Source: Synechococcus sp. Tobar12-5m-g (GTDB lineage: Bacteria; Cyanobacteriota; Cyanobacteriia; PCC-6307; Cyanobiaceae). Taken from it: a DNA stretch of 64,000 nucleotides. A program made the translations under genes and the position numbers. Location: NCBI RefSeq assembly GCF_024345415.1, contig NZ_JAGQBB010000016.1, forward strand, positions 1 to 64,000, given 5' to 3'. Below the pieces are notes generated by a model. It made no database searches. It was not told where the DNA came from and saw nothing but the letters and a program-made list of their open reading frames with translations. This document shows positions 19,049 to 29,905 of this stretch, in pieces (position 1 is the stretch's first letter; each line of letters opens with the position of its first letter).

Positions 19049-19989
19049 GGGGCCGTCACCCCACCCAGGTGGGTCCGGCCCCGCCCGCGGGCCAGGCCGA
19101 TCTGGCGCTGACGCTCGCGGAAGCGCTGGCGATCGGCGTCGGTGTAGCGGCCGATGCAGTGGTGACAGCTCACCCCTTCCTCGTGGCTGGCCAGCTGGCG
19201 ATCCGCCTTGGCAACCGGCAGCCCGCAGGCATGGCAGAGGCTGTGCTCGCCGGGCTCCAGCCGGTGGTTGAGAGCCACCCGCTGGTCGAAGACGAAACAC
19301 TCCCCCTGCCAACGGCTGGTGGCGGCAGGGATCTCCTCCAAGTAGCGAAGAATGCCCCCCTCCAGCTGGTTCACACCTTCGAATCCCTGCTGCAGGAGAT
19401 AGGCCGTGGCCTTTTCGCAACGGATGCCACCGGTGCAGAACAGGGCCAGGCGGCGGGGTTGGCGTTCGGCCACCAGGGGTCTGAGCTCCCGCTCAACCCA
19501 GGCTGGGAAATCACCGAAGCGCTCGGTGCCGGGATCGATGGCCCCCTCGAAGCTGCCCACCGCCACTTCGTAGCCATTGCGCGCATCGATCACCAGGGTG
19601 TCGGGATCGTCCACCAGGCCGTTCCATTCCACGGGCGGCACCCGGCGGCCGCCCCCATCAGCTGGGCGGACTGTGGGGCAGTCGAGCGTGACGATCTCCC
19701 GCTTCAGCCGCACCTTGAGGCGGTGGAAGCAGGGCTCTGAACTCCAGCTGGTCTTCACCGCCAGATCGGCCAGACCAGGCTGCCCCTGCAACCAGACCAG
19801 CAGATCCTCCACCCCCGCGGCCGGTCCGCAGACCGTGCCGTTGAGACCTTCCTCGGCCAGCAGCACGGTGCCGCTCAGCCCGCCGACCACCCCCCGGTCC
19901 CGGATCCCGCCCTGGAGGGCCTCGAGCCCGTCGAGGGCCACGAAGCGGTAGAAGGCCGCCACCCGAAAGGCTGCAGCCTCAGCGGCCAT
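19045..19989 (-). CDS. trhO: tRNA uridine(34) hydroxylase (rhodanese-domain protein)
   Basis: 314 residues. An N-terminal ferredoxin-like domain ([28 protein letters not shown]) precedes a rhodanese domain with the active-site loop [16 protein letters not shown]. The C-terminal part carries Cys pairs ([15 protein letters not shown]) that may bind metal. The family makes 5-hydroxyuridine at the wobble position of some tRNAs, using O2. It overlaps bioB by 11 bp upstream and the methyltransferase by 4 bp downstream, so it sits tightly inside an operon. Confidence 0.9.
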   Translation of the reverse strand: MAAEAAAFRVAAFYRFVALDGLEALQGGIRDRGVVGGLSGTVLLAEEGLNGTVCGPAAGVEDLLVWLQGQPGLADLAVKTSWSSEPCFHRLKVRLKREIVTLDCPTVRPADGGGRRVPPVEWNGLVDDPDTLVIDARNGYEVAVGSFEGAIDPGTERFGDFPAWVERELRPLVAERQPRRLALFCTGGIRCEKATAYLLQQGFEGVNQLEGGILRYLEEIPAATSRWQGECFVFDQRVALNHRLEPGEHSLCHACGLPVAKADRQLASHEEGVSCHHCIGRYTDADRQRFRERQRQIGLARGRGRTHLGGVTAP

Positions 19990-20983
19990 TCACCGGCTCC
20001 ACCTGCACTCCGGCCGCCGCCAGCAGCTCCCGGTCGGCCTCCACGTTGGGGTTGCCGGTGGTGAGCAGGGTGTCGCCGTAGAAAATCGAATCGGCCCCCG
20101 CCTGCAGGCAGAGGATCTGGGCCTCCCGGCTGAGCTGCTGGCGGCCGGCACTCAGGCGCACCCGGCTGAACGGCATCAGGATGCGGGCGCTGGCCACCAT
20201 CCGCACCAGCTCCAGCGGATCCAGCGGCGCCTGCTGCTCCAGCGGGGTGCCCTCCACCGCCACCAGGCCATTGATCGGCACGCTCTCGGGGTGGGGATCC
20301 AGGTTGGCAAGCACCTGCAACAACCCTGCCCGGTCGGCGAGGCTTTCGCCCAGGCCGATGATGCCGCCGCTGCAGACCGCCAGGCCGGCCCGGCGCACCC
20401 GCGCCAGGGTTTCGAGCCGCTCCTGGTAACTGCGGGTGCTGATGATCCGCCCGTAGTACTCGGGGCTGGTGTCCAGGTTGTGGTTATAGGCGGTCAGCCC
20501 CGCTGCGGCCAGCCGGTCGGCCTGGCCGTCGGTGAGCATGCCGGCGGTGACGCAGGCCTCCAGGCCCAGCTCCCGCACCCCCCGCACCATGGCGAGCATG
20601 GCCTCAAAGGGGGCGCCATCGCGGATGTCGCGCCAGGCCCAGCCCATGCAGAAGCGGTGGGCACCAGCCTCTTTGGCCGCCCGGGCCCGCTCCAGCACTA
20701 GAGCCACCACCAGCTCCGGCCGGCCCGCCACATCGGCGCTGTGGTGCATCGACTGGGGGCAGTAGGCGCAGTCCTCCTCGCAGCCGCCCGTTTTCACGCT
20801 CAGCAGCGAGGCAAGCTGCACCCGGTAGCCTGGGTTGGCAACGCGGTGCACCTGCTGGGCCCGCCAGAGCAGCTCCAGCAGGGGGAGCTCCAGCAGCTCT
20901 TGAATCTCATCCCTGCTCCAGTCATGGCGTGGGGAGACCGGCATGGCCGTGGCGCTGCTGGGGAGGGCGGAAGGGGCGATCAC
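19979..20983 (-). CDS. bioB: Biotin synthase
   Basis: 334 residues. The radical-SAM cluster Cys are in [41 protein letters not shown] and the late [13 protein letters not shown] are standard BioB motifs. It inserts sulfur into dethiobiotin to give biotin. It lies between uppS and trhO on the same strand, in an order that looks like a housekeeping operon. The start could also be the later [12 protein letters not shown]. Confidence 0.97.
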   Translation of the reverse strand: MIAPSALPSSATAMPVSPRHDWSRDEIQELLELPLLELLWRAQQVHRVANPGYRVQLASLLSVKTGGCEEDCAYCPQSMHHSADVAGRPELVVALVLERARAAKEAGAHRFCMGWAWRDIRDGAPFEAMLAMVRGVRELGLEACVTAGMLTDGQADRLAAAGLTAYNHNLDTSPEYYGRIISTRSYQERLETLARVRRAGLAVCSGGIIGLGESLADRAGLLQVLANLDPHPESVPINGLVAVEGTPLEQQAPLDPLELVRMVASARILMPFSRVRLSAGRQQLSREAQILCLQAGADSIFYGDTLLTTGNPNVEADRELLAAAGVQVEPVNGR

Positions 20984-21022
20984 AACGGGAACGGGAAAAA
21001 CACAGGGAACAAGGCGACCAGA

Positions 21023-21817
21023 TCAAGCCTCGACGGGCTCGACGCCACCGAAGCGCCGCTGGCGGTTCTGATAATCCAGCAGGGCCCGCACCAGGGCCGC
21101 TTCGTCGAAATCCGGCCAGAGCACATCGGTGATGTGGATCTCTGCATAGGCCAGTTGCCACAGCAGAAAGTTGCTGATCCGGTATTCACCGCTGGTGCGG
21201 ATCAACAGATCGGGATCCACCTCCCCCGCGGTCTGGAGCTGGGCGGCGAAGGCCGCTTCGTCGATCGCCTCCGGATCCAGGGTTCCTGTGGCCACCTGGG
21301 CGGCCAGCTGCCGCGCCGCCTGCACCAGCTCCCGCCGACCGCCGTAGTTGGTGCAGACGTTGAAGTGGATGCCGGTGTTGGCGGCGGTGCGGGCCGTTGC
21401 GGCTTCGATCAGCCGCTGCAGCCCGGCCGGCAGCTGCTCCAGATCGCCAAGAAAACGGATGCGCACCTGCTCGCGCTCCAGGGCCTCCAGCTCCCGCGCC
21501 AGCACCCGCTCGAACAGGGTCATCAGGAAGCTCACCTCCTCCCCGGGCCGGTTCCAGTTTTCGGTGGAGAAGGCATAGGTGGTGAGGGCGCCGATGCCCC
21601 AGTCGCTGCAGAGGCGCAGGGTGCGCTTCAACGCCTCCACCCCTTCCCGATGCCCCATCACCCGAGGCAGATTCCGCTGTTTGGCCCAGCGGCCGTTGCC
21701 GTCCATGATCACCGCCACGTGGGCGGGCAGGCGGGCGGGGTCCAGCAGCTCCGGCAGGGGGGCCAACGGTTGCCGAGACGCCTGGATCAGGTCGGTGGTC
21801 GCCAGGGAGCGACTCAT
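21023..21817 (-). CDS. uppS: Isoprenyl transferase (undecaprenyl diphosphate synthase type)
   Basis: 264 residues. The catalytic Asp sits in [20 protein letters not shown], followed by [36 protein letters not shown] and [18 protein letters not shown]. It condenses isopentenyl units on FPP to make the lipid carrier for cell wall and glycan assembly. ATGA overlap with cdaA couples the two genes. Confidence 0.96.
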   Translation of the reverse strand: MSRSLATTDLIQASRQPLAPLPELLDPARLPAHVAVIMDGNGRWAKQRNLPRVMGHREGVEALKRTLRLCSDWGIGALTTYAFSTENWNRPGEEVSFLMTLFERVLARELEALEREQVRIRFLGDLEQLPAGLQRLIEAATARTAANTGIHFNVCTNYGGRRELVQAARQLAAQVATGTLDPEAIDEAAFAAQLQTAGEVDPDLLIRTSGEYRISNFLLWQLAYAEIHITDVLWPDFDEAALVRALLDYQNRQRRFGGVEPVEA

Positions 21818-22677
21818 GCGCGGGATTCGGGCGTGTCCTGGGTCACGTTACGCCCCGTGGGAAGCGACACCACAGAACCGTGGCCTGGCTTGGCGGGTGG
21901 TTTCGGCGTGGGCAGGGCGAGGGCCGCGCTGAGCAGCTCGCGCAGGCGGCTGCTGGTGATCGGCCTCTCCAGCCTCCCCTGACGGGCCAGCGAAAGGGTT
22001 CCGGTCTCCTCGGAGACCACGATGCAAAGGCAGCGGTCGAATCGCTCGGTGATCCCCATGGCGGCCAGGTGACGGGTGCCGTAGCGGGCGATGCCCTGGC
22101 GCGACAGGGGCAGGATCACGCCGGCCGAAAGGATCCGGTTGCCCTTCACCAACAGCGCCCCGTCGTGCAGGGGGGTGTCGGCCGCAAACAGATTGAGCAG
22201 CAGGTCCACGGAGAGCAGGGCGTCGAGCTCGATGCCGGGGTTGAGGAAGTCCTCCGGGCGAAGATCACTGCCAATGTCCAGCAGGATCAGCGCCCCTCGA
22301 CGGCTTTTGGAGAGGAGCCCGGCAGCTTCGGTCAGCAACGCCACGGAACCGGAGAGCCCCTGATCCTCCTTCTGGCTACCCAGCAGGACATCGAGGCGGC
22401 CCGTGCCGAGCAGCTCCATCAGCCGGCGCAGTTCCCCCTGCCAGAGAATCGCCAAGGCGAGGCTGCAACCCAGAACCACGGCTTCGAGCAGACGGGTGGT
22501 GAGCGGCAAGTTGGCGAATCGCTGCACCACCCAAACCAGGGCGACCAGGAACAGCCACCCCCGCAACAGCCAAAGGGTGCGGGGCTCCCGGACCCGGGCC
22601 AGCAGCAACACGCCAAGAGCCGAAGCGAACAGCAGGTCCAGAACCAGGCGGATGTCCAGGAACCCAGGCCAGATCAC
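21814..22677 (-). CDS. cdaA: Diadenylate cyclase (c-di-AMP synthase)
   Basis: 287 residues. Three N-terminal membrane segments (about residues 10-90) anchor a DisA_N catalytic domain. The key motifs are [11 protein letters not shown] (DGA) and [13 protein letters not shown], the RHR-type ATP-binding motif in which the second Arg is Leu. It makes c-di-AMP from two ATP, which in cyanobacteria affects osmotic and night survival. It follows lysA after 26 bp and overlaps uppS. Confidence 0.93.
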   Translation of the reverse strand: MIWPGFLDIRLVLDLLFASALGVLLLARVREPRTLWLLRGWLFLVALVWVVQRFANLPLTTRLLEAVVLGCSLALAILWQGELRRLMELLGTGRLDVLLGSQKEDQGLSGSVALLTEAAGLLSKSRRGALILLDIGSDLRPEDFLNPGIELDALLSVDLLLNLFAADTPLHDGALLVKGNRILSAGVILPLSRQGIARYGTRHLAAMGITERFDRCLCIVVSEETGTLSLARQGRLERPITSSRLRELLSAALALPTPKPPAKPGHGSVVSLPTGRNVTQDTPESRA

Positions 22678-22703
22678 AACAGCGCTTCAAGAGGTGGCTG
22701 GGT

Positions 22704-24119
22704 TCAGGGTACCGGCGTGAACCGTCCCGGTAAAAGGTCGTAGCGCAGCAGTTCCTCCGGCCGCTCCCGGCGCTGCACCAGTTCGGCCTCGCCGCCCTGG
22801 ACCAGAACCGTTGCCGGCCGCGGGATGCGGTTGTAGTTGGATGCCATCGAGGCGTTGTAGGCGCCGGTGGCGAAGACGGCGATCACATCACCGCTGTGGC
22901 TGGCCGGCAAAGGCAGGTCATGGAGCAGCACATCGCCGGATTCGCAGTGCTTGCCGGCGATGGTCACCGTTTCGGTGGGAGCCGCGGTGGGCTGGTCCGC
23001 CAGCACCGCCGTGTACTGGGACTGATAGGTGATCGGCCGGGGGTTGTCGCTCATGCCGCCATCGACGGAGAGATAGGTGTGCAGGCCAGGGATCTGCTTG
23101 CGGCTGCCGATCGCGTAGAGGGTGAGGCCGGCGGTGGCCACCAGGGAGCGCCCCGGTTCACAAAGAAGCCTGGGCAGCGCCAGGCCCCGCTGCCGGCAGG
23201 AGGCCACCACCGCCTCAGCCACCCCCTGGACCCAGTCCTGAATGGAGGGGGGATCATCACTGACCACGTAACGGATGCCGAGGCCACCGCCCACATTGAG
23301 GTCGGTGCAGGGGTGGCCGAGCGAGCGGGCCAAGCCCAGGGCATCGGCCATCACGCCAGCGAGGTCGCGGTGGGGCTGGAGCTCGAAGACCTGGGAGCCG
23401 ATGTGGGCGTGGAGGCCATCGAGCCTGGCCCAGGGGCAGCTGGCCAGCCTCCGCAGCGCCGGCTCCAGTTGGTCGGGACCGAAGCCGAACTTGCTGTCGA
23501 GGTGGCCGGTGCGGATGTACTCATGGGTGTGGCACTCGATGCCCGGGGTAAAGCGCAGCATCAGCCGCACCGGTGCTCCGCTGGCCGGAGCCACCTCAGC
23601 CAGCAGCTCCAGGTCGTGTTCGTTGTCCACCACCACGGTCACGCCCCGCTCCACCGCCAGGGCGAGCTCGTCGCGCGATTTGTTGTTGCCATGCAGGACG
23701 ATTCGACCGGCGGGCATGCCGCCCTGCAGCGCTGTGAGCAGTTCGCCGGTGGACACAGCATCGAGACCCAGGCCCTCGGAGGCGACCAGGGCGCTCAGCA
23801 TCAGACTGCTGTTGGCCTTGGAGGCGTAAAGCGCCAGGGCCGGGCCGGGGTAGTGGGCGGAGAGGGCCTCCCGGTAGGCCCGGCAGCTGGCCCGCAGGGT
23901 GTCCTCGTCGAGGACATACAACGGTGTGCCGTAGCTGCGGGCCAACTCGCTCAGCCCGCACCCTCCCACCTCCAGGCGCCCCAGGGGGTCGAGCCGGGTG
24001 GACAGGGGTGTCAGATTGCGGTTGGGGCTGTGCGGATCCTGGTTCGCCTCCAGCAAAGGGGCGAGGGCCGGATCGGCGCGGATCCCATCGGGGGCGCTGG
24101 CCACACGGAAGGTCGTCAT
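22704..24119 (-). CDS. lysA: Diaminopimelate decarboxylase
   Basis: About 471 residues from ATG 24119 (MTTFRVASAPDG); an upstream in-frame ATG at 24200 lies inside the divergent rimI start. PLP Lys is in LALYASKANSSLML. HGNNKSRDEL, GGGLGIRYV, the CESGDVLL motif and FATGAYNASMASNYN are all in place. It makes lysine from meso-diaminopimelate. First gene of the minus-strand run through cdaA, uppS, bioB and trhO; divergent from rimI. Confidence 0.96.
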   Translation of the reverse strand: MTTFRVASAPDGIRADPALAPLLEANQDPHSPNRNLTPLSTRLDPLGRLEVGGCGLSELARSYGTPLYVLDEDTLRASCRAYREALSAHYPGPALALYASKANSSLMLSALVASEGLGLDAVSTGELLTALQGGMPAGRIVLHGNNKSRDELALAVERGVTVVVDNEHDLELLAEVAPASGAPVRLMLRFTPGIECHTHEYIRTGHLDSKFGFGPDQLEPALRRLASCPWARLDGLHAHIGSQVFELQPHRDLAGVMADALGLARSLGHPCTDLNVGGGLGIRYVVSDDPPSIQDWVQGVAEAVVASCRQRGLALPRLLCEPGRSLVATAGLTLYAIGSRKQIPGLHTYLSVDGGMSDNPRPITYQSQYTAVLADQPTAAPTETVTIAGKHCESGDVLLHDLPLPASHSGDVIAVFATGAYNASMASNYNRIPRPATVLVQGGEAELVQRRERPEELLRYDLLPGRFTPVP

Positions 24120-24198
24120 TGTGTTGAACCGAAGCCCTGGGGAGCCAATCGTAAAGATGGGGGTGCATTCCGCTGCTGGGGCTGCGGATCGGGGCTGC

Positions 24199-24684
24199 AT
24201 GGAGGCACTCGGGCCGCGGCGGCTGTCGATCGACGATCTGGCCTCCTGCTGTGACCTCGATCGGCTGGCCCTCGGTGGTCTCTGGACCCCGCTTCAGTGG
24301 AGGCGTGAGCTGGAGGACCCGGACCGCCTCTGCCTGGGCCTCAGTCAGGGCCCCCGTCAGGGCCCCCGTCAGGGCGAGGTCCTGGAGGCCCTGGCCACCG
24401 GCTCAGTGATCCACGACGAACTCCATGTGTCTGTCGTGGCGGTGCATCCCGAGCGGCAGCGCCTGGGCCTGGGCCGGCGGGTGCTGGAGGCCCTGGTTTG
24501 GCAAGCCCACCTCCTGGGCTGCAGGCGGGCCACCCTGGAAGTGGCCGAGGCCAACAGGGCAGCCCTCAGCCTCTACGCCTCCCTGGGCTTCCGCACCGCT
24601 GGGCGGCGTCGCAGTTACTACCGCAATGGCGACGATGCTCTGATCCAATGGGCACCGTTGGGCCCCGGGCTGGACGCCGGCTGA
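24199..24684 (+). CDS. rimI: Ribosomal-protein-S18-alanine N-acetyltransferase-like GNAT protein
   Basis: 161 residues from ATG 24199. The acetyl-CoA loop is VHPERQRLGLGRRVLEALVW, followed by ATLEVAEANRAALSLYASLG and FRTAGRRRSYY, the RimI pattern. A short tandem repeat (period 12, from 24344) adds QGPRQGPRQG in a loop before the core. It is divergent from lysA, with start codons about 80 bp apart. Confidence 0.88.
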   Translation: MEALGPRRLSIDDLASCCDLDRLALGGLWTPLQWRRELEDPDRLCLGLSQGPRQGPRQGEVLEALATGSVIHDELHVSVVAVHPERQRLGLGRRVLEALVWQAHLLGCRRATLEVAEANRAALSLYASLGFRTAGRRRSYYRNGDDALIQWAPLGPGLDAG

Positions 24685-24896
24685 TCGGATCCAGCAACCC
24701 GCCGAGGCCGGTGGATTCGGAAGGTTCGGATTGCCGCCCTATCTTGATACGGAAGGCCGCAAAGATCAGGCTCGACATGTATCAATAGGCACCCGCCAAC
24801 CCCCTGTATTCGCAATGGATTTCCCCGTTGTGCCCGGGGATTCTCCATCACCCTCCCAGCCCTGATAAGTTGGGAGCACTTGCACAGGCACCGCCC
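24685..24896. promoter_or_regulatory. clpC upstream region with an inverted repeat
   Basis: The 212-bp gap holds an imperfect inverted repeat, cctatcttgatac (24738-24750) and gtatcaatagg (24779-24789), differing by one looped-out base. It could be a terminator-like structure for rimI or a regulator site for clpC. No T-tract follows. The actual promoter was not identified. Confidence 0.35.
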
Positions 24897-27452
24897 ATGT
24901 TCGAGCGGTTCACCGAGAAGGCCATCAAGGTCATCATGCTGGCCCAGGAAGAGGCCCGCCGGCTCGGCCACAATTTTGTTGGCACCGAGCAGATTCTGCT
25001 GGGCCTGATCGGCGAGGGCACCGGAGTCGCCGCCAAGGTGCTCAAGTCGATGGGGGTCAACCTCAAGGATGCCCGCGTCGAGGTGGAGAAGATCATCGGG
25101 CGCGGCTCCGGCTTCGTGGCGGTGGAAATTCCCTTCACTCCCCGCGCCAAGCGGGTGCTGGAGCTGTCCCTGGAGGAGGCCCGGCAACTCGGACACAACT
25201 ACATCGGCACCGAGCATCTGCTGCTGGGCCTGATCCGTGAAGGCGAAGGTGTCGCCGCCCGGGTGCTCGAAAACCTCGGCGTCGACCTGGCCAAGGTGCG
25301 CACCCAGGTGATCCGCATGCTGGGCGAAACGGCCGAAGTGGCCGCCGGCAGCGGCAGCAAGGGTTCCACCAAGACCCCCACCCTCGACGAGTTCGGCAGC
25401 AACCTCACCCAGCTCGCCGCCGAGGGAAAACTCGACCCGGTGGTGGGCCGCCAGAACGAGATCGAACGGGTGGTGCAGATCCTGGGTCGCCGCACCAAGA
25501 ACAACCCGGTGCTGATCGGCGAGCCCGGCGTCGGCAAAACCGCGATCGCCGAGGGCCTGGCCCAGCGCATCACCCAGGGGGAAATCCCCGACATTCTCGA
25601 GGACAAACGGGTCCTCACCCTCGACATCGGCCTGCTGGTGGCCGGCACCAAGTACCGAGGCGAATTCGAGGAACGCCTCAAGAAGATCATGGAGGAGATC
25701 CGCAGCGCCGGCAACGTGATCCTGGTGATCGACGAGGTGCACACCTTGATCGGAGCCGGAGCCGCCGAGGGTGCGATCGATGCCGCCAACATCCTCAAGC
25801 CTGCCCTGGCCCGCGGCGAGCTGCAATGCATCGGCGCCACCACCCTGGATGAGTACCGCAAGCACATCGAGCGGGATGCCGCCCTGGAGCGCCGCTTCCA
25901 GCCGGTGATGGTGGGCGAGCCCACTGTTCTCGACACGATCGAGATCCTGCGGGGACTGCGGGAACGCTATGAGCAGCACCACCGCCTGCGCATCAGCGAC
26001 GAAGCCCTGGTGGCCGCCGCCACCCTCGGCGATCGCTACATCAGTGATCGCTTCCTGCCCGACAAGGCCATCGACCTGGTCGACGAGGCGGGCAGCCGGG
26101 TGCGGCTGATGAATTCCAAGCTGCCACCTGCCGCCAAGGAACTCGACAAGCAGCTCCGAGGTGTTCAGAAACAGAAGGAAGACTCCGTACGCCAGCAGGA
26201 TTTCGGCAAGGCCGGTGAATTGCGCGACAAGGAGGTGGAGCTGCGGGAGCAGATTCGCCTGATTCTCCAGAACCGCCGCGAGGAGGAACCCTCCAACAAC
26301 ACGGCTGAGAGCACCGTGCCGGACAGTGCCGGAGCGCTTGAACTGCCCCTGGCCGGCGCCGGCAACGAACGCAGCCCCGTGGTCACCGAGGAAGACATCG
26401 CCCAGATCGTCGCCTCCTGGACCGGGGTGCCAGTGCAGAAGCTCACCGAGAGCGAATCGGTGAAGCTGCTGAACATGGAGGAAACCCTCCACCAACGCCT
26501 GATCGGCCAGGACGAGGCGGTCAAGGCCGTGTCCAAGGCGATTCGCCGGGCCAGGGTCGGCCTGCAGAATCCCAATCGACCGATTGCCAGTTTCATCTTC
26601 TCCGGCCCCACCGGCGTCGGCAAGACGGAACTCACTAAATCCCTCGCCGCCTATTTCTTCGGCAGCGAAGACGCCATGATCCGGCTCGACATGTCGGAGT
26701 TCATGGAGCGGCACACCGTCAGCAAACTGATCGGATCGCCTCCCGGCTATGTGGGCTTCAACGAAGGCGGCCAGCTCACCGAAGCCGTGCGTCGGCGCCC
26801 CTACACCGTGGTGCTGTTCGATGAAATCGAGAAGGCCCACCCGGACGTGTTCAACCTGCTGCTCCAGCTCCTCGAAGACGGTCGCCTGACCGACTCCAAG
26901 GGCCGCACGGTCGACTTCAAGAACACCCTGATCATCATGACCTCGAACATCGGTTCGAAGGTGATCGAGAAAGGGGGTGGAGGCCTTGGTTTTGAGTTCT
27001 CCGGTGCCGCCGCCGAAGAAACCCAGTACAACCGCATCCGTTCGTTGGTCAACGAGGAGTTGAAGCAGTACTTCCGCCCCGAGTTCCTCAACCGTCTCGA
27101 TGAGATCATCGTCTTCCGGCAACTCAGCCGGGATGAGGTCAAGCAGATTGCCGAAATCATGCTGCGGGAGGTGTTCAGTCGCATCCGCGAGAAGGGCATC
27201 GAACTTTCGGTCACCGAAGCCTTCAAGGAACGGCTTGTCGAGGAGGGCTACAACCCCAGCTACGGGGCCCGCCCCCTGCGCCGTGCCGTGATGCGCCTGC
27301 TCGAAGACAGCTTGGCCGAAGAGTTCCTCTCCGGCCGAATCAAGGACGGCGATTCGGCCGTCGTCGATATCGACGAGGACAAGAAGGTGGTGATTCGCTC
27401 CAGCATCGAATCCATCACCCCCGAACCTGCCCTTGCCGGCGCCAGCGCCTGA
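24897..27452 (+). CDS. clpC: ATP-dependent Clp protease ATP-binding subunit ClpC
   Basis: 851 residues from ATG 24897 ([20 protein letters not shown]). Two Clp_N repeats ([10 protein letters not shown] and [10 protein letters not shown]) come first. AAA-1 has Walker [15 protein letters not shown] and Walker [16 protein letters not shown]-type linker ([20 protein letters not shown]) is followed by AAA-2 with [10 protein letters not shown]. It unfolds substrates for ClpP and is the standard chaperone of cyanobacteria and plastids. The open frame extends upstream to 24828 without family similarity. Confidence 0.98.
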   Translation: MFERFTEKAIKVIMLAQEEARRLGHNFVGTEQILLGLIGEGTGVAAKVLKSMGVNLKDARVEVEKIIGRGSGFVAVEIPFTPRAKRVLELSLEEARQLGHNYIGTEHLLLGLIREGEGVAARVLENLGVDLAKVRTQVIRMLGETAEVAAGSGSKGSTKTPTLDEFGSNLTQLAAEGKLDPVVGRQNEIERVVQILGRRTKNNPVLIGEPGVGKTAIAEGLAQRITQGEIPDILEDKRVLTLDIGLLVAGTKYRGEFEERLKKIMEEIRSAGNVILVIDEVHTLIGAGAAEGAIDAANILKPALARGELQCIGATTLDEYRKHIERDAALERRFQPVMVGEPTVLDTIEILRGLRERYEQHHRLRISDEALVAAATLGDRYISDRFLPDKAIDLVDEAGSRVRLMNSKLPPAAKELDKQLRGVQKQKEDSVRQQDFGKAGELRDKEVELREQIRLILQNRREEEPSNNTAESTVPDSAGALELPLAGAGNERSPVVTEEDIAQIVASWTGVPVQKLTESESVKLLNMEETLHQRLIGQDEAVKAVSKAIRRARVGLQNPNRPIASFIFSGPTGVGKTELTKSLAAYFFGSEDAMIRLDMSEFMERHTVSKLIGSPPGYVGFNEGGQLTEAVRRRPYTVVLFDEIEKAHPDVFNLLLQLLEDGRLTDSKGRTVDFKNTLIIMTSNIGSKVIEKGGGGLGFEFSGAAAEETQYNRIRSLVNEELKQYFRPEFLNRLDEIIVFRQLSRDEVKQIAEIMLREVFSRIREKGIELSVTEAFKERLVEEGYNPSYGARPLRRAVMRLLEDSLAEEFLSGRIKDGDSAVVDIDEDKKVVIRSSIESITPEPALAGASA

Positions 27453-27481
27453 TCCCCCTCCCGCCCTTCCTTAACCCTCTT

Positions 27482-27537
27482 TCTTGGCGGCCACGTTTTT
27501 AGGCGGCCAGTTTTAGACGGCCACTCTTAGACGGCAT
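27482..27537. repeat. Short degenerate tandem repeat downstream of clpC
   Basis: Three to four copies of a roughly 14-17 base unit of the form (g/a)cggcca..tttag follow each other (ggcggccacgtttttag, gcggccagttttag, acggccactcttag, acggc). Spacing shrinks from copy to copy. Function unknown. Confidence 0.45.
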
Positions 27538-27610
27538 GGAAAGGGCGGCTGTCACACGTTCAGGACATCTGCAACACGCTTCCATGGGTCGGGTTCCTTA
27601 GACTGACTTC

Positions 27611-27763
27611 ATGGAACATAGCGATCAGAGCAAAACGGCGTCGAGTGATGGAGAAGGAGTCTTGATCGATCCGCCCACTCTTTCAATCCCCCCCATCGAC
27701 GAGCCTTGGGCCTCCGGTCAACGAAAGCGTTATCTCGCTTCGCTGCCACGGCCCCAACGTTGA
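27611..27763 (+). CDS. Possible 50-residue protein
   Basis: An ATG-started frame reads MEHSDQSKTASSDGEGVLID, then PPTLSIPPIDEPWASG and a basic end. It has no membrane span and no recognised motif, and no clear ribosome binding site. It is listed because the frame is clean and the composition is protein-like; it may be chance. Confidence 0.25.
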   Translation: MEHSDQSKTASSDGEGVLIDPPTLSIPPIDEPWASGQRKRYLASLPRPQR

Positions 27764-27792
27764 ACCCATGCCCGTCGGTGGAGGTTTCACCC

Positions 27793-28090
27793 ATGACGAT
27801 CAATCGCCCGGAGGTGTTGTTGGGCAGCCTGGCTAACGGGCTCACCCTGGCGGCAGGTCCGCTCTCAGCCGCCACTCTGCCCATACCAGAGACGGATCTG
27901 ACCGCAGGTTTCGTAACGATTCCGGTTGGGTAACGCCCGATTCCTGCCTATCGCCCCAGGCCCAGTTCGGGCCAGCGGTGGCCGGTGGTGTTGGTGGTGC
28001 AGGAGATCTTCGGGGTGCACACCCACATTCAGGATGTCTGCCGCCGGCTGGCCGTCCATCGGTTGCTGTTGCTGAAGCTGTGCGCCATAG
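27793..28090 (+). pseudogene. Remnant of a dienelactone hydrolase-family gene (N-terminal part)
   Basis: ATG 27793 opens MTINRPEVLLGSLANGLTLA, ending TAGFVTIPVG and a stop at 27931. In a shifted frame the DNA continues with LPAYR-like sequence and then [20 protein letters not shown], a clear dienelactone hydrolase N-terminal signature with the VQE(I/A)FG strand. The reading ends at 28088-28090, well before the catalytic Cys and His. The gene is frameshifted and truncated. Confidence 0.75.
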
Positions 28091-28130
28091 GGTGAGCGGC
28101 TGATCCAAACCCTTGCGACCGGCTACCGGA

Positions 28131-29834
28131 ATGGCTGCTCCTGAACGTCCGTCCCGCCCCATCTTTGGCGCCGTTCCTTCCCGAGGAGGATGGCGGCGCC
28201 AACTGATCGCCCTGCTGTTGGGGCTGGGGATTCTGGCGGCGATCGGAGCACCCTTCGTTGCGAACGAATCTGCAAGCGCTCAGGCCAAATTCGGCTGCAG
28301 CGCCAAGCCGGAATGGATCACGATCGGCGGTCGCCGCGTCGCCGAGGTGCGCGGCGGGCCCGGGGTCCAGAGCGCCGGAACGGTGGCGGAGCGGGCGACG
28401 GACAAGCTGGCCAAGCTCGCCAACGATTACAGCTTTCATCCGCAGGCCTTCGTTCTGCGCGAAGACCCGCCCTACACGATCATCGGCGTCGAGCATCAAG
28501 GGGTGTTCAGCCAGGGAATGGCGATCGATGATCGAACCGCCGCCTGTTTCGGCAAGAGCCGCCAGGCTCTGGCGGCCGATTACCGCGACAGCTTTCAGCG
28601 CGGCATCCTTCGCTTTCGGGACGAGAACTCCCTGGCCTCCTGGCTCCGGGGCACGGCCCTGGCCCTGCTCGTTCTCGGCATCTACATCCTCTGGTTGCGG
28701 TTTCAGCTGGGCCTGAACCGATCGATCAAGGGCTGGCTGATCAGCAGGACCAACGAGCGACGGCTCGGGCTGAGGCTTGGCGGAAGCAAGGTGCTCGATT
28801 CCACCCAGGTGGCGGCGGTGCTCCAGGTGGCGCGGCAGGTCCTGCAATGGGCCCTGCTCCTGCTGGTCAGCTACTTGCTGATCCCCCTGCTGCTGGGCTT
28901 CTTCCCGCCCACCCAGGCGATCGCCGCGGGTTTGCGGGGCCAGGTTCTGGGCCTGGTCGGGCGCCTGATCGGTGGCTTGATCGGCGCCATTCCCAACCTG
29001 TTGTCGATCGCGGTGATCCTGATGATCACCCTGCTGACGATCCGGGCCAGCCACGCCTGGTTCAAGGCCCTCGACCGGGGAAGCTTGCGGTTCCCGGGGT
29101 TCTACGCGGAGTGGGCCCTGCCCACCTCGAGGCTGGTTTCGATCTTCATCACCCTGATCGGCCTGGCGGTGGCCTTTCCCTACCTGCCTGGATCGGACAG
29201 CAAGGCGTTCCAGGGGGCGGGCCTGCTGCTGGGGCTTCTGGCCGCCCTGGGCTCCAGCGCCGTGGCCACCAACATCATCAGTGGCTTGATGCTGATCTAC
29301 ACCCGCGCCTACAAGGAAGGTGACCGGGTGGAGATCAACGGGATTGTGGGCGTGGTCCAGGACCGGGCCCTGCTCGTCACCCGGTTGCAAACCCCCCGCA
29401 ACGAGTTGGTCAGCATCCCCAACGCCACGGTGATCGGCGCCTCCGTCGTGAACTACAGCTTCTCCAGGCGGGAGATCCAGCAGCCGGTGGCCCTGGCCAC
29501 AACGATCACGATCGGCTACGAGGTTCCCTGGCGCCAGGTCCATGGCCTGATGCTTAAGGCAGCGAGCAGCATCGAGGGGGCATCCAATGAGCTCAGGCCC
29601 TATGTGCTGCAGACCTCCCTCAACGACTTTCACATCAGCTACGAGCTGACCGTGTTCATTCGTGACGCGGACAGCTACCGCCAGTGCCTCTCCGCCCTCC
29701 TGGCTGCCCTGCAGGACCAGTTCGCCGCCGCCGATGTGGAGATCCTCTCACCCGGCTATCACGCCATTCGCAATGGCAATCGCAGCACCGTGCCCAAGCC
29801 CGACCAGGAGGCAGGGTCTGCTGGAACGGGCTGA
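28131..29834 (+). CDS. Mechanosensitive ion channel, MscS family, with periplasmic N-terminal domain
   Basis: 567 residues from ATG 28131. A signal or first membrane segment (residues 18-38) leads into a soluble region (about 45-175). Several membrane helices follow, and the MscS pore and beta domain is at about residues 360-450. The conserved stretches are LLAALGSSAVATNIISGLML, GDRVEINGIVGVV and the PNATVIG-type strand in LVSIPNATVIGASVVNYS. Such channels open under membrane tension and release solutes. It is larger than E. coli MscS (286 residues), as many cyanobacterial homologues are. Confidence 0.9.
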   Translation: MAAPERPSRPIFGAVPSRGGWRRQLIALLLGLGILAAIGAPFVANESASAQAKFGCSAKPEWITIGGRRVAEVRGGPGVQSAGTVAERATDKLAKLANDYSFHPQAFVLREDPPYTIIGVEHQGVFSQGMAIDDRTAACFGKSRQALAADYRDSFQRGILRFRDENSLASWLRGTALALLVLGIYILWLRFQLGLNRSIKGWLISRTNERRLGLRLGGSKVLDSTQVAAVLQVARQVLQWALLLLVSYLLIPLLLGFFPPTQAIAAGLRGQVLGLVGRLIGGLIGAIPNLLSIAVILMITLLTIRASHAWFKALDRGSLRFPGFYAEWALPTSRLVSIFITLIGLAVAFPYLPGSDSKAFQGAGLLLGLLAALGSSAVATNIISGLMLIYTRAYKEGDRVEINGIVGVVQDRALLVTRLQTPRNELVSIPNATVIGASVVNYSFSRREIQQPVALATTITIGYEVPWRQVHGLMLKAASSIEGASNELRPYVLQTSLNDFHISYELTVFIRDADSYRQCLSALLAALQDQFAAADVEILSPGYHAIRNGNRSTVPKPDQEAGSAGTG

Positions 29835-29905
29835 AGATCGACGACGGCGTCATGGCTGCCGTGGGGGCAGCCTCTGGGCGAGGATGGCCTACTCCGGCTG
29901 AAAGC

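Noticed and set aside
22896-24254. 452-residue plus-strand frame over lysA
   Set aside because: lysA has all catalytic motifs; this frame has none.
24618-27122. 834-residue open frame antisense to clpC
   Set aside because: It mirrors clpC codon by codon in GC-rich DNA and shows no family motif; a shadow.
28029-29633. 534-residue open frame antisense to the MscS gene
   Set aside because: Antisense shadow with Gln/Asp/His bias and no motif.
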